A stretch of 64,000 nt of DNA from the IMG/VR virus record IMGVR_UViG_3300024180_000003, positions 1 through 64,000 of that record; one strand, 5' to 3'. The DNA comes from a virus. A program made the position numbers and the translations under genes. The notes under the pieces are model-generated. The model worked only from the letters and a program-made list of their open reading frames with translations. It ran no database searches and was not told where the DNA came from. Shown here one piece after another: positions 1 through 12,700 of the stretch (positions are counted from its first letter, which is position 1; each line of letters opens with the position of its first letter).

Positions 1-2325
1 CTTATTGGTTAAGGTTCCTGATACAGAAGCTCCGTCTATGTAAGCGCCGTAGTAGGTTGCTATTTCTGAACTTGTAGCTACCTCTGGTGCATCAATTCTT
101 AAACCGTATCCTTTAGCAACCGGGCCTGAACCTGCTGTGAATGTTGTAGTTACTTTACCGTGAAGAGCTGTTAAGGAACCACCAGCAGCAACTCCGCTGT
201 AAACGTTATCAACATCAATTGTAGCAAGTGATTTAACACCTATAAGGTCGGAATTTCCTATCCTATTGGCGTTGGAAACTTTAAAATTACCAGCTGTAGT
301 ATCTGAGTTGTACCACCCGCCTCTGATTGTTTCTACATCTAATCCAGTTCGAGTATTGCCGTTTGCTGCGACGTTACCGTTACTGTAGATCTTACTAGTT
401 GTAATATCTCCTGATGTTGGATTTTGAGAATCATAGACCTCTAGCTTAGAACTAGGGCTAGTAGTCCCAATACCTACGTTACCCGCGTTGGATATTGTCA
501 TCCTCGTAGAGTTGTTTGTTTTAAAGAACATAGGGTAATAAGCAGAGTTACTTAGCGAAGTTTCATTTCCGGACTCGTTAAGCAAAGTGTAACTACCTGC
601 TTTAAAACCTGTAGTAGCTTTTGCATAACCAACTACCTCTAACTTTTCAGCAGGACTAGTTGTTCCAATACCTACGTTACCTGCAGACTGAATAGTTACC
701 CTAGCATATGTAAAAGGATCAGAAGCAATACTAGTGTTGTTAGCAGCTAGGAATAAGTTACCGTTATAGTAACTGAATATACCAGCTCTAGTATCTGATG
801 TACTATTAACTGCATCTCCTCTTGTAGAAAATCCAATACCCCAAGATCCTGTGGAATTTAAGTTAGCATTACTAGGTCTATGAACTCTTAATGGAATGGT
901 TTCGTTAGAGTATATATCTAATTTGTGATTTGGATTAGTAGTTCCTAGACCTACGTTACCGCCAGACTTAATAAAAAGTCTTGTCTCACCTGAATTATTT
1001 TTAAGAGCTACTGTGTCAGTGCCAAAAAACATTCCAGTGCCTCCGTCTCCCCAATGTTGAATATCATTTCCAACATATATAGTTCCTTCAGCTATACCTG
1101 TTTCAAATCTAGCTGTACCTGCAATATCAAATAATTCGTCAGGTGTTGCTGTTCCAATACCTACCTTTGAACCTGATACTGTAAGTATATTATTTGTAGT
1201 TGTCGAACCTCCTACCTCTAAAGCTACTTTAAGAATTTCTGAGTCATTCGTTATTCTATAGTGCTTTGTAGTATTTGAAGGAGTAGTAGGGGCTAATCTA
1301 AATGAACTTTCCAGTATTAAAGGTCGTCCAAATATATGAGCTCCTCCTGCGGTATAGAAATGACTATGTCCGTTTCTTCCTCCATCTTCTATTGCTCTCT
1401 CTGTTTTAATATTAAATCCTGTTGATTTACTAACATGTAGTGCTACTGTTGGTGATGTTGTCCCAATCCCTACTCTCTCATCAGCTTCATCAAGATGCAT
1501 AATGGTTTTACCATTTAAGATAAACTGTGCATCACCTCCTGCTTGACCTGTGGTTGCTTTCCAAACACCGGAATAGTTTCTAAACGAACCTGCAGCGCTT
1601 GTGTATAAGTTAGAGGTTGAAGTAATACCTGCGGAATTAAATGCTCCTTTTATTCCTCCATCAACTACAATATTAAACTGCTTTGTGCTGCTATTGTAAT
1701 CGCCAAGGTATATACCTGTATTAGCAGAAGATGAAAAGTTTAGTGCTAAATCTGAAAGTACTCCATCTGGTAAGGTTAGTCCACCGCTTACTTGTAGACT
1801 ACCTGTAAAAGAGTGAGTATCGTCTAATGTATCTCCAAACTTAGTTGAGCCTGATTCGTACAAAATACTAGCTGATACAATTTCTGTATTAAATTCTTGT
1901 GCGGTTATGGTTCCAGTTACTACTAATGAACCTGTTACCCCTACATCACCTGTATAGGATTCTAAGTCCATTGGGATGTTTGTAATATCTGTACCGTCAC
2001 CAATAAATGTACCTACAAATGCTGATGCTGTAATTGCTCCTATAGTTGCGTTCGATAAATCTATAGTGTCTCCGACTTCTCCTAATACAAGTGTACTACC
2101 GTTTGGCGTAATTGTTCCTCCACCTAAAAAAGTAAAGTCTACTGCAGTACCTACAGCACCTACTTCAATATCATTAATTGCTCCGTCTTCTCCAATTATA
2201 ACAGTCCCTGAAGAATCTACTGGGTTAAGGATAAGATCAGATCCAGATACTTTAATTTCTGCTTTTTTATTATTAGAATCATCATAAAATTCTAATGGAT
2301 GTCCGTTGTAGATTCTTTGTTTCAT
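1..2325 (-). CDS. Tail fibre protein with VGIG repeats (C-terminus outside window)
   Basis: The frame opens at ATG 2325 (MKQRIYNGHPLEFYDDSNN) and stays open for 775 codons to base 1, so the C-terminus is missing. After an N-terminal domain of about 130 residues comes a segment with TAQEFNTEIVSASILYESGS and STKFGDT that recurs in the 2261-residue fibre. At least five beta-rich repeats follow, each with a core such as NVGIGTTSPSSKLEV. This repeat type is known from phage tail fibres and bacterial surface proteins, often ahead of an S74 chaperone domain. The role is inferred to be a distal fibre that contacts the host surface. It lies two bases after the stop of the 1369-residue protein, so the two are probably co-transcribed. 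Whether it ends in a self-cleaving chaperone cannot be seen here. Confidence 0.8.
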   Translation of the reverse strand, partial: MKQRIYNGHPLEFYDDSNNKKAEIKVSGSDLILNPVDSSGTVIIGEDGAINDIEVGAVGTAVDFTFLGGGTITPNGSTLVLGEVGDTIDLSNATIGAITASAFVGTFIGDGTDITNIPMDLESYTGDVGVTGSLVVTGTITAQEFNTEIVSASILYESGSTKFGDTLDDTHSFTGSLQVSGGLTLPDGVLSDLALNFSSSANTGIYLGDYNSSTKQFNIVVDGGIKGAFNSAGITSTSNLYTSAAGSFRNYSGVWKATTGQAGGDAQFILNGKTIMHLDEADERVGIGTTSPTVALHVSKSTGFNIKTERAIEDGGRNGHSHFYTAGGAHIFGRPLILESSFRLAPTTPSNTTKHYRITNDSEILKVALEVGGSTTTNNILTVSGSKVGIGTATPDELFDIAGTARFETGIAEGTIYVGNDIQHWGDGGTGMFFGTDTVALKNNSGETRLFIKSGGNVGLGTTNPNHKLDIYSNETIPLRVHRPSNANLNSTGSWGIGFSTRGDAVNSTSDTRAGIFSYYNGNLFLAANNTSIASDPFTYARVTIQSAGNVGIGTTSPAEKLEVVGYAKATTGFKAGSYTLLNESGNETSLSNSAYYPMFFKTNNSTRMTISNAGNVGIGTTSPSSKLEVYDSQNPTSGDITTSKIYSNGNVAANGNTRTGLDVETIRGGWYNSDTTAGNFKVSNANRIGNSDLIGVKSLATIDVDNVYSGVAAGGSLTALHGKVTTTFTAGSGPVAKGYGLRIDAPEVATSSEIATYYGAYIDGASVSGTLTNK

Positions 2326-2327
2326 AT

Positions 2328-5300
2328 TTAAAACTTAAATTTTCTTAATTTAACTGTTGTTCTTGAACCTAGTTTTTTAGGTACTTTCTGTTTACCTGAA
2401 TAATCTGCTAATGCTATTTTATCTGGTCTACGCAATACTTTGTGTTCTTTAAATAGATTCTGAGATATAAAAACCTTGTTTGGTATAGTACCTGTTACGT
2501 TAAAGCTCATATCTTTGAAAGTAAATAGTGTTTGGCAATATGCTCTATTTCTATTTAATAACATATATAAATAGTTACCTGGTTTGGCTGTAAATGAATA
2601 ATCGAAGGTAAAATCAGTAAAAGTTAATGATATCGGGGCTGCTTGTATAGTTACTGTTCTATCTTGATACAGCAGTACTCCTTTTATATCTTTATTAGTA
2701 CTTGTTGTTGAACCTAAGTAATTATCATAGTACTGTCCAAATGGTGTTTTATATGTCATTTTTTGCTGTACCCTGATTTCTTGTTCCTCATATACTGAAA
2801 AGTTAGCTGACATTATCATTGGTGCTGCTCTGTTTAGAGATATGTTAACCATGTCATACTGGTTCTTTTTGTCTTTATTCTGTATAATAAGTCTTCTTCC
2901 GTTGTCTACCAGAAGGTTTCTATTAGAAACGTAATCCTTACCTATAATTGGGCTCATCTCATGATAATCGGTACCCATAGATTGGTAGTCCAGTATATTT
3001 GCTTCTGAATACCATCTAAATCCATTTGGGTAAGTAAAGGGGTAGTATTTAGTACTTTCTATTCTATTATTTGGATTAGAATGTACACCGTAGTGGTCAT
3101 TGTATGTTCTTCTATACCCTGATCCTTGCCTTTCAACATTATCGTATATATTTGTATTATTCTTAGGTGCTGTTTCTCTACCGTGATCAGCTCCTAATTG
3201 GAAATTTACATAATCTTGAAATGTAAAATAGTTATTTCTTATAGTTAACCTATTGCTACCTCCTTCATACGGTGTTGAGTGGCTATTAATGTACATATAC
3301 CTTCCTGCATCAATTATATTACCTGAATAGTAATCACTTGTTGCGTGTACGTTTTTAAATTGGTAATTATAACTAGTGGAAATTTCACCATGTGTTTTAT
3401 GGTCACTGTGCATTCTAGAACCTCTATTACTAAAAGAACTAGCGTTTATCCATGCGTTATTTTTACGAACCATCCCTGAGTTGTTGAAGTATGGTGAGCC
3501 TGGTTCTATGTAGTGGAAAGCATTGTTAGAAACATTATACTTACCTACGTAAGGGTGTCTGTAAAAATACATTCTCTCTCTAGAATTTGAACCTAGGGAT
3601 AAGAATGAAGCATTTTCAATATTAATATAGCAGGGGTTACTAGTACTATCAGAGTAAAATCCTCCAAAAGGTATACAGTTGCTTATGCCTGCTTGACTTT
3701 TTACTGTTATCCCTCTATCTAATTTTACTACTAAGGTATCAGGATGTATTTCATACCCCTCTATAAGCCTATCTAATGTAATAACATTTCCTGTTTTAGC
3801 TGTGATGGTGTAGTGTAATGTAATTCCTCCCGGGTAATCACTTGCGGTTTTCGTACCTGCAAGAACTGCTGATCGGTAATTATTTCTATGATGTGATGCT
3901 ATGTATCCTCCAGCTCTTATTCCTTGCGGATTCATAAATGTAATAGTATCCCCAACTGCTAAATCTGATGTATTGTTTAGTTCTATACTGCTTCCTCTTC
4001 CATCAAATTTATAGAACCCCATAGCAACAATCCTATTATTAGAGGTATTACTTGCTCCATTAAGTCTAATTCTTAAAAATCTTGCAGTTATTTCTGAAAA
4101 TTGATATATTCGGTAGTCTGCTCCTTGGTTACTTAATCTTGTATCGTCTGCCTGTGCTCTTGCTACACTCCAGGTATGTCCATCTGTTGAGTATTCTATT
4201 CCAACACCTTTGGGATATGTAGCAGGATAGTGACTTGGTAGATTATAGAAATGTGCTAAACCAACAGCGTCTATATCCACTTCTTTCCCTAGGTTCAGAT
4301 CTATAAAAGACTGGTTTGATGAGTCTAGTCTTAAGTAATAATCATAGTGGTTAAGGTCTGAAAATAAACTGTCTAGTCTAGCTCTATCCGAAGATGTGCT
4401 ACTAGTTCTATATCTATTTTGGTTACCGTTATTAGACCAGAGTACCGGGACAACACAATCTGTTAAGTCTTTTCCTTTAGCAAATTTAGATGGGATATTT
4501 TCATACCCTCTCATATCTGTTATCGTTGATGCTATTTTTACTACTTCTTGCCCACTTGGGTGAAGTACCTCAGTTCCTGTTAGATGTACTTTAGAGCCTA
4601 CACTTATAGAATCTGTTGTATCTAATACCAGCTCTTGAACATATTCTTCAACAATTAGTTTTTTTATACTGGAGCCTTCTCTTCGTAGGTGTATTGCTAC
4701 TGAGCCTGCTTTTCTATTAATTACAGATGAGTTTAAATATTGACCTTGGTATGTAAAGTCTACATTCTCACGTAAAGCATTTATCTCTACAGTTACTTCT
4801 CCTTCTCTCATACCGCTACTAATATTAGGGGTATTAATTAAATCGTCTCCGTCTAATCTAGACCAGTGATCTACTCTAGATCCATAGTAAACATCATCTG
4901 AGTATATCCCTATATAAGATGCTTTTGCGTAAGTGTATCTATTATAGAATGAAAGTACTCTATCCCTATTGTAGGGCTCCTCACAAATACTTACTCCTGC
5001 CATCCTATCACCATTCCAATTTCCACTGTCGTCGACTTGACTACATGTTAATGTAACTTTTAAGTCTCTCAATTTCATATCTTTCATGAAAAGTGATTTA
5101 TAATAGTTACTTGTGCCTACTAAACTTCCAGACATCTGAAGCCCTGTAGAACCTGTTATAAATCCTGAGTTGCATTTTATTTCGTTAGTAGATCCTGAAC
5201 CAATAAATTCATCAACCCAGAAATCGTCTAGATTATCACCATTTACAAAGTCTACTGTTTTAAATGGTATTAATTTATCTGCTACCTCTAGTACCGTGTA

Positions 5301-6437
5301 TACACTATTGCCAATAGCTACCCTATCACCTGCTTTGTATTGGTTATTTTCAGATCTTACACTTATTGATGTTTTATTTCCTGTAAATCTACTTTTTGAT
5401 CTACCGTGGTCTTTTTGATAAACTCTTCTTGTAATTGCTCCTTGAGTATGTGTTACAGTTCCTACGGGAGTAAACTTCTTTTTAACTATTAAATTATTTC
5501 CATTTACTGCACAAACTTCAAAAGTTTCGTCTTCATCTTTGACTACGTTATTATGAAAGTACGGGTAAATTGATCCTGTTGTAGTGTAGTAGTATGGTTC
5601 ATAATCTGAGTTGGTGTTAATACCGTGTGTGCCTTGAACTTCTACATCATGTTTGCCGTATATTGATATATAATCTCCTGGTTCAAAATTACTTCCGTTT
5701 GCTACTGGTATAATTCCGCTTCCTGTATTAACTGATGTAGAAACTGTAGTTCTTGTTCTAAGGTCCGAAGATCCTGATATATTAATTGAGCAGTATACGT
5801 CGTCTTCTAAGTGTATTAAACTACTGTTTCTTTCTGTTGAACCTGTTAATATAGCATTTGATTGATCAAACATTTCAAAACATGCATCTGCTATTCCTAC
5901 AAAAGCATCTTCTGGATCAGAATCTAATGCTAAAGTTGCAGTATCTTTTACGGTAAATTTTGCGTGGTCTCTAAGATAAACTCTACCTACATGCCAGGTA
6001 CTGGAACCAGAAACATAAATATGTGTATGGTCCATTCTAAATACTGGGGCATCATTTTTTAAGTAGCCATATGCTTTATCGTCGTCAACACTTCCTGATT
6101 CAGAAGTAGACCATTCTCTAAAGCTGTGGTCTATAGAGCATGAGTTAAAGTAGTCATCTCCATTAATTGTATCATAATCTACTTTAATTATGTTTTGAGA
6201 TAAATAAGTGTACGTATAAAATGAACCAGAAGTAGCCGGGAATCCTGAGGTTGTATCTACTCTTATTTCCGACTTGGTACCTTCCCATGGGAGATATCCG
6301 TTTCCAAAATTAATTTGGGTAAAACTGGACTCTATATACGCTCTATCGGTTTTGCCGGGTACAACTCCTCCTACCCAAGCAGTAGGATCATCCCAGTGTT
6401 TTATTCCAGCGTTTTTTACTGTAAGTATTGTTGCCAT
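2328..6437 (-). CDS. Large virion/receptor-binding protein: G8-like, discoidin-like and beta-helix regions
   Basis: A 1369-residue protein starting MATILTVKNAGIKHWDDPT. Residues about 10-165 have a W-DDPTAW-GG-VP start and a hydrophobic/Gly rhythm like G8 domains. Around 250-320 there are segments of the type F-PGDYISIYG, as in proteins built on beta-solenoids. Residues about 700-810 look like an F5/8 type C (discoidin) carbohydrate-binding fold, with GVGIEYSTDGHTWS and ITARFLRIRLNG. Residues about 960-1180 are Asn/Gly/His-rich with short strands (RNNYFTFQ, NNTNIYDN), consistent with a right-handed beta-helix. G8 plus beta-helix is the architecture of CEMIP/TMEM2-type hyaluronidases, so glycan binding or cleavage is possible but unproven. 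It sits in the fibre locus between two VGIG fibres. Confidence 0.7.
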   Translation of the reverse strand: MATILTVKNAGIKHWDDPTAWVGGVVPGKTDRAYIESSFTQINFGNGYLPWEGTKSEIRVDTTSGFPATSGSFYTYTYLSQNIIKVDYDTINGDDYFNSCSIDHSFREWSTSESGSVDDDKAYGYLKNDAPVFRMDHTHIYVSGSSTWHVGRVYLRDHAKFTVKDTATLALDSDPEDAFVGIADACFEMFDQSNAILTGSTERNSSLIHLEDDVYCSINISGSSDLRTRTTVSTSVNTGSGIIPVANGSNFEPGDYISIYGKHDVEVQGTHGINTNSDYEPYYYTTTGSIYPYFHNNVVKDEDETFEVCAVNGNNLIVKKKFTPVGTVTHTQGAITRRVYQKDHGRSKSRFTGNKTSISVRSENNQYKAGDRVAIGNSVYTVLEVADKLIPFKTVDFVNGDNLDDFWVDEFIGSGSTNEIKCNSGFITGSTGLQMSGSLVGTSNYYKSLFMKDMKLRDLKVTLTCSQVDDSGNWNGDRMAGVSICEEPYNRDRVLSFYNRYTYAKASYIGIYSDDVYYGSRVDHWSRLDGDDLINTPNISSGMREGEVTVEINALRENVDFTYQGQYLNSSVINRKAGSVAIHLRREGSSIKKLIVEEYVQELVLDTTDSISVGSKVHLTGTEVLHPSGQEVVKIASTITDMRGYENIPSKFAKGKDLTDCVVPVLWSNNGNQNRYRTSSTSSDRARLDSLFSDLNHYDYYLRLDSSNQSFIDLNLGKEVDIDAVGLAHFYNLPSHYPATYPKGVGIEYSTDGHTWSVARAQADDTRLSNQGADYRIYQFSEITARFLRIRLNGASNTSNNRIVAMGFYKFDGRGSSIELNNTSDLAVGDTITFMNPQGIRAGGYIASHHRNNYRSAVLAGTKTASDYPGGITLHYTITAKTGNVITLDRLIEGYEIHPDTLVVKLDRGITVKSQAGISNCIPFGGFYSDSTSNPCYINIENASFLSLGSNSRERMYFYRHPYVGKYNVSNNAFHYIEPGSPYFNNSGMVRKNNAWINASSFSNRGSRMHSDHKTHGEISTSYNYQFKNVHATSDYYSGNIIDAGRYMYINSHSTPYEGGSNRLTIRNNYFTFQDYVNFQLGADHGRETAPKNNTNIYDNVERQGSGYRRTYNDHYGVHSNPNNRIESTKYYPFTYPNGFRWYSEANILDYQSMGTDYHEMSPIIGKDYVSNRNLLVDNGRRLIIQNKDKKNQYDMVNISLNRAAPMIMSANFSVYEEQEIRVQQKMTYKTPFGQYYDNYLGSTTSTNKDIKGVLLYQDRTVTIQAAPISLTFTDFTFDYSFTAKPGNYLYMLLNRNRAYCQTLFTFKDMSFNVTGTIPNKVFISQNLFKEHKVLRRPDKIALADYSGKQKVPKKLGSRTTVKLRKFKF

Positions 6438-6446
6438 TAAGTTTAC

Positions 6447-6725
6447 TTAGTTTAATTTTATTAACAGGTTTTTTAAAAGCTCTAAAGAGTCATTTAAATC
6501 TTGGATTTGATTAATACTTAGTTCCTCGTTTTCCCTTTCGACTTCACCTTCTAGTATATTTAATTCCGTCTCTATCATAGTTATTTTTTCTTCTATATCA
6601 CCTATATCATAAGCTATTGTTACATTAAGTGTTACGTTCTTATTAACTGAATCAATGGTATAGCTACTGTAGTTATCCATTATAATTTGAAGTGCTTGTT
6701 GTTTTTCTGAGATATATTTAATCAT
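6447..6725 (-). CDS. Small coiled-coil protein of the fibre locus
   Basis: A 92-residue acidic protein starting MIKYISEKQQALQII. The C-terminal half (about 45-92) has Leu/Ile heptads rich in Glu, consistent with a coiled coil. The start codon overlaps the stop of the preceding 2261-residue fibre gene by one base (TAATG), suggesting translational coupling. I do not recognise a family. Its position between two giant fibre genes makes a fibre-assembly chaperone or small trimerising component possible, but that is inference. Confidence 0.7.
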   Translation of the reverse strand: MIKYISEKQQALQIIMDNYSSYTIDSVNKNVTLNVTIAYDIGDIEEKITMIETELNILEGEVERENEELSINQIQDLNDSLELLKNLLIKLN

Positions 6726-9700
6726 TATGATAAAGATTTATAAGTTAAAACTGATCCTTGTGGGATATTCATCAATACTCTGATAGTAGTTGTTGTTACT
6801 TCTTCAAAGTCTATTGTTCTATTTAGTCTAATTCCATCTAAGAAGATTTCTAGGTATTCATATCCTCCTGATGATATTGTGTATGTTAGCGAGTTTGGTA
6901 ATGTTACAACGGCGTTTTCTGCTAAATCAGCAGCTAATGCGGAATACTCAACTTTTGGTGCAAATTTTACTATATTACTTTCTACTACATTTCCGTTAGT
7001 ATCAACTTGAAGAGTTTTAGTAGCTGTTCCTGTATGTGTTCCTGATCCGTACTGGTTAAATCTTGCTGCTCCAAGAGCATTGATACTAAATCTTTCAATT
7101 AACGTATTACCTGTATTTGCTGTTTTTAGTACAAAGTTTCCTCCGTTAGTATTATTACCATATGGTGCAGCATACATTGCTGCTTTTATTTGACTCTGTC
7201 CAGATGAATTAGTTGCGTTAAATCGTAAATCGTAGCTTGACTGAGAGTTTCCAGATGTATGGTTTAATTGAATGTTTCCTTGAACTGTTAATTTTTGAGG
7301 GGTTAAAGTAGTTCCAACTCCTACATTTCCTCCATTAGGTTGTAATGTTAATCCATAGTATGCAGATTGTGTTTTTGTAGAAGATTGAAGCCATGAGTTT
7401 CCGGATCCTAAAATACCAGCAAATAAACCATAACCCTCTTCGTTCTTTTGAATCGAGAATAATGCATCTGCTGCGGTGCTTGTATTACCTCCAGATATTT
7501 GAAATTTACTAGATGGTGTTCTTGTTCCAACTCCTAAATCTCCTCCGTAAGTCTGTAATGATAATGTTCCTGAATTACCACTACCTACGGTTGTTTGTAA
7601 TTGATAATGCCCATCTTGATCGTCAAATCTTCTAAGGTACATTCCATCATTGGTACCGTTAACTATTGAAACAGGACTGTTTCCAGCACTTATAGTTAGT
7701 TTAGCAGTACCTCCAACAGTGCTTAATGTTTCTGTTCCTATACCAACATTTCCTCCGTTGGCCATAAGGAACATATTTCCATTATCTTGTATCTTAAATG
7801 AAGAAGCACCACGTGTATAATCATGTATTGAATAATCGTTACCACTTGTTTTAAATAGTTCCCATTTTGCAGTACCATTGTCTGCAAGAATTATACCACT
7901 TTCTTCTCCTCCGGCTCCGTCTTGATTAGAGTCAATGTAAAGAAAAGCGTTATCAGTATTTGATGTAATTTTTAATGTCGTATTACCTGTTGCTTTATAC
8001 AACTGTAATAAACTATCTGGAGTTGTTGTCCCTATACCTACATTACCTTGGTAGTCTACTCTAAATTTTTCAGCAAGTGTAGTAGGTGTTGAACCACTGA
8101 CTGTGGCGGCGTTGTTTGTATATACTACAAAAGCACCAGAGCCTTCTTTTTCTTGACTATCAGCATTGGCGTTTCTTCCTACTTCTGCTCCAATTCTTAC
8201 TTGTGGTGTTTCATTGTCATTAGCATCTCTTAAGATAAAGTCAATAAAACTCTTTTGTTGCTGTAAATCGGATCCTACATTATTCTCTAAATTTAGTAAA
8301 GTTGTACCGGTAGAACTTGTTGAAGTGTTTGATTCTTTGTATATATGTAGTGGTGAAGTTGGTGTACTTATTCCAATACCTACGCTTCCTTGTGTAGTTA
8401 CAATACCTGAGTCTTTTACACCTAAAGTTAATGTGTTTGCTGTAGCTACATTACCTACAATTGTTGTAGTGTTAGAAGCATTCGTAACAGTAGTAACCAG
8501 GTGTCCATTATTATTAGTATCTCTTATAGTATCTGATATTACCCTAGTTGCTTTAACGTTACCGGTAACTTCTAGTTTTTCAGAAATAGCAGATGTTCCT
8601 GTACCAATACCAAGATTACCATCATCATCAAGAATCATTTTATAGTTAGAATCAGTGCTATTAAAAAATGCTAGACCTGCAGTTATTTTACCTATTATAA
8701 AATCATCTCCGTTTCCTACAAACTCTATTCCTGGAGCTCCTCCGGTAAGTTTTATTCCGTCAAAACCGTTACCTATATCTGCCCCATATTTAAAGCTGTC
8801 TGATCCGTCTATTATATGTAATTTATGTGTTGGTGTGGTAGTGCCAATTCCTAATGCTCCACTAGGTATTAGTACATCTCCATTTCCTCTAAATCTTAAT
8901 TCATCTCTACTATCAGTTAAGTTATAGAAACCTAAACCTGCGCTATGAGATAATGCTATTCTATATGAATCGTGGTTCTCTCTTTCTAATCTTATATGAT
9001 TAGCAGTAGAAGATGATAGGTGTAGTTTGTAGCTTGTGCCAGTTAAACTGTGATGACCTATCCCTACAGATGTATTAAATGTAACGGGTGCTGCTCCACT
9101 TCCGTTAATAAAGAAAGCGGCAGTATTTGATCCTCCTGCTGATTGTCCGAACCTTAATTGATTACCTAGGTTCCAAATCTGGAAGGTGTTATGTACTCCG
9201 CTGTAAGTATCTGTAAGATCTATTCTTGGGTACTTACGTTTACCATGAAATACTTTGTATGTATCATTATCTGCTGCACCTTCAACTAAAACATAGTTTG
9301 ATGTTGTAGATGTATCTCCTGATCTTATTATGCCGTTAACATCTAATTTATGGCTAGGTGTTTTTCCTATTCCTACACTAGAGCTTAATGCCATAATAAC
9401 ATCAGCTGATCCTGACATTATTGAAATAGACCCTGTTGACGGTATACCGAAGTTAATACCTTTGTTACCCAATAGCATCAACGCTTGTGAATTTGATCCT
9501 GGGAAATGGTATCCTGAGTTGTGCCATCCAATTCTACCTAAGCCTACAGAGCCAGAAAGGAATTTCATGGAACTATGTTCTGCTACCGAGCTTATTAATT
9601 CTAATGTATCGTATCCGGCATTACTAAGTCTTACCTTGTTACTAAAGTACTTAAGGTTACTAGTTGCCGTTACAGTATCTGTATCTGACCATATTGCTAG

Positions 9701-12700
9701 TGATTGAGATATACCTGATCCGTCTATACCGGCAGCAGTAGGTACTACCTCTATAACCTTACCTGAAGAATCAACTCCTAATGATTTTGCTAATGTGCCT
9801 GTGTGCGTACCTGATCCGTAGTCTGTAAGTGTTATACTGTTATTATCATTTACGCTAATACCCTCTCCTCCATCATTTACAACCTCAAGTCCGTTTCCAT
9901 CTCTAGCAGATATTTTCCTTGTTGATATAATGTACGAGTTAGCAGAGGTAGTTATATTTCCGGCTACTGTAAGACCTGTGTAAGGGGAAGTAGTACCTAT
10001 ACCTACATAACCTTCTGCAGAAATAGTCATTCTAGTTTGAGGAGTTGCATCAGTATTTTCAGAAGTCTTAAATCTCAGTTCTCCTTCAGGGCCTGATGCT
10101 GCTCCAGTCCCACTGTATGTTTCAATCTCTGTTAAAGCTCTTGCTCCTGGTGATGTAGTATCTGATGTGCTGAACTGTATTCTACTTACTGTTACATCGT
10201 CCCATTCTCCAACATTTAAGTTACGTTTATCTCTTAGTATTAATGTAGGTGTAGTATCTACAATTTCTAACTTAGCTTCTGGGCTATCTGTTCCTAGTCC
10301 TAATTGACCATCTTGATCTATTCTAGCTGTCTCTGTTCCTCTATTTTTAAATATTATATTTCTATACCCGTCTCCACTGTTTGAATCACTGTCTGCATTT
10401 AATGTTAAATTTACTATAGAGTTTATAGTATTAGCAGTGGTGCCAGTAAGTCTTATATTCCCATATACATCTGTATGGTTAAGTGATGAAGTTGCTGTAC
10501 TTATTGTTGTTGTTAATTGGGAAGAAGAGTTAAATAGTATTAATCTAGAATCATTAGTATACCCACCTGACAGTGTTGCGTAGTTTAAATCATCAAAGTT
10601 TTGACCAACGCCATTGTAACTGTCTTTAAAATTGACTACATGGGTATAATTACCTCCTTTAATTGTTAATTGAGCATTTTGTATTGATGCTGAATTGGAT
10701 GTGTAAATATAATTTTTATTAGCACCATTATTTAGTGCCAATCGTTGGTCGTAATTGGTGTTATTATAACCTACTTCTAAATCTCCTTCGGCTCTAATAT
10801 CCCCACTTGCACTTATATTTCCAGCTACATGAAGTTTTTCACTAGGACTATCCGTTCCGATCCCGACGTTACCTGAGCTAGAAATAAACATTCTAGCACT
10901 TGTTAGAGTCTTAAATGTTATACCGCCAGCACCTGTATTTTGAATAGTTTGTGTTGCTCCTGTGGAAGATATCCAGTTATTATAATTTATATAATTACTG
11001 CTATTATCTTTCCAAAGGTAAATCTTACCGCTATTTTTTAATCTTACATCTCCATCAATTCCAACACTACCTGTAAAGTCGTGATTATCATCTGATGTAT
11101 CTCCAAACTTAGTTGAACCTGATTCGTATATTATACTAGAAGATACAAATTCAGTGTGGAATTCCTGTGCTGTTACGGTGCCATCCACTGTTAAGTTTCC
11201 TGCTACTGTCTGATTTCCGTATACTTTAAATTCAGTTGAATTAAAGTGGGCTAGTATGTTATTATAATCTCCGTTACCGTCGCTATCTCTAAGTACATAT
11301 AGATGGTCACTATTTAATCCAATATGGTACCCTTCTGTATTTCCTTGATCTTTGAAGTATACAGCTGGGTTTTGAGCTTCTAAGTAAAGCGTTCTCCATT
11401 CTGCACCACCTGATATGTGTAGAGGTGCTAAAGGTGCTTGAACGCCCATACCAACGAATCCAGAATCTCCTTCTAATTTCATTACTCTAGATGAACTATA
11501 GTTGAATACTATATCACCTGTCATACTATGGTAGGTTGGATCTCCAGCTGTTATTACGACTGTTCCTTTGTCTGCTGCTGTGTCTGAGTCTCTTTGTCCT
11601 AGTTTTATAAATGACCCGTTTGAAGAATTTATATTTCTAGGTGCCATGTAAAGGTTTCCATCACCTGATCCTGCTCCGTGTGGGTAACCCCAAAGTCCAT
11701 ACCTATTACTATTACTCCCCTGTCCTATATTTACTCCAGCAAAGCCACGAGCATATATATTACCGTTACTTGTAAGGTCTTGAAAGAATCTAGAACCTGA
11801 TGCAGCAGTAGTGTATGTTGAAGAGTAATGTGCTCCGTGAGTTCTATATGTATGTACTCCATCGTCTTCTTGAGAGTAATGGTATAGAATTGTCCCATTA
11901 GCAGCAGACCCTATATTTACTGTTCCTGTTCCGTTAGGTACTAGTTCTAATGGCTGGTTTGAAGTTGTTCGTATACTACCGGTTTGGGATTGTGGTAGGA
12001 ATGTGAAAGAACCTGATAGTTGTATATTTTTACCGTAAGTAGAAGTTCCTCCTACCTTTATTACAGCATCTCTATAATCATTCTGAGTAGAAACTATCGA
12101 TATATCGTTGCCGCCGTTACCTTCGTGGGTTATATTTAGTGTACGGTTATTATCACCGGCGCTTACTGTAAATTTATGATCATCACCGTTTAAGAAGTTT
12201 ATTGCTGGGCTTGTCCCGGATCCGTCGTCTAGTGTTATTTGATTAGAAAATGTTTTTATACCAGATATTGTCTGATTAGTACTTTTGGTTACCATATCAG
12301 ATATATCAGCAGATGATATCCCTCCTATATCAGCTAGTACTTGAGATCCTGATCTATATTTTACAGTACCTGCATCTGAAACTAAGAATTTATCTGTATC
12401 AGATGTTGCATTGTCTACTGTATGTATTGTAACTGATCCGCTTGTTACTATATCTCCTTTTGAGTATATTCCATTTGTAGGGAAGCTATCTGAGAAGTCA
12501 TTGGTAACTCCTAATCCTCCTACTTTAATGTTTTTAGCAGATCCTCCAGATGCAAAAAATCCTAAGTAACTAGAATATGTTCTAATTCTTGTTTCACTAC
12601 CTCCAAGGTAAAAGTTATCTCCTCCTAGGTATAGGTTACCGCTACCGCTTATATTTCCTGCTACTGTTAGTTTTTCTGGGGCAAAACCAGATCCTATCTG

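Noticed and set aside
8166-9707. Open frames on the plus strand opposite the 2261-residue fibre
   Set aside because: They are rich in Pro, Val and Ser and mirror the minus-strand repeats. No plus-strand leader or domain is seen.
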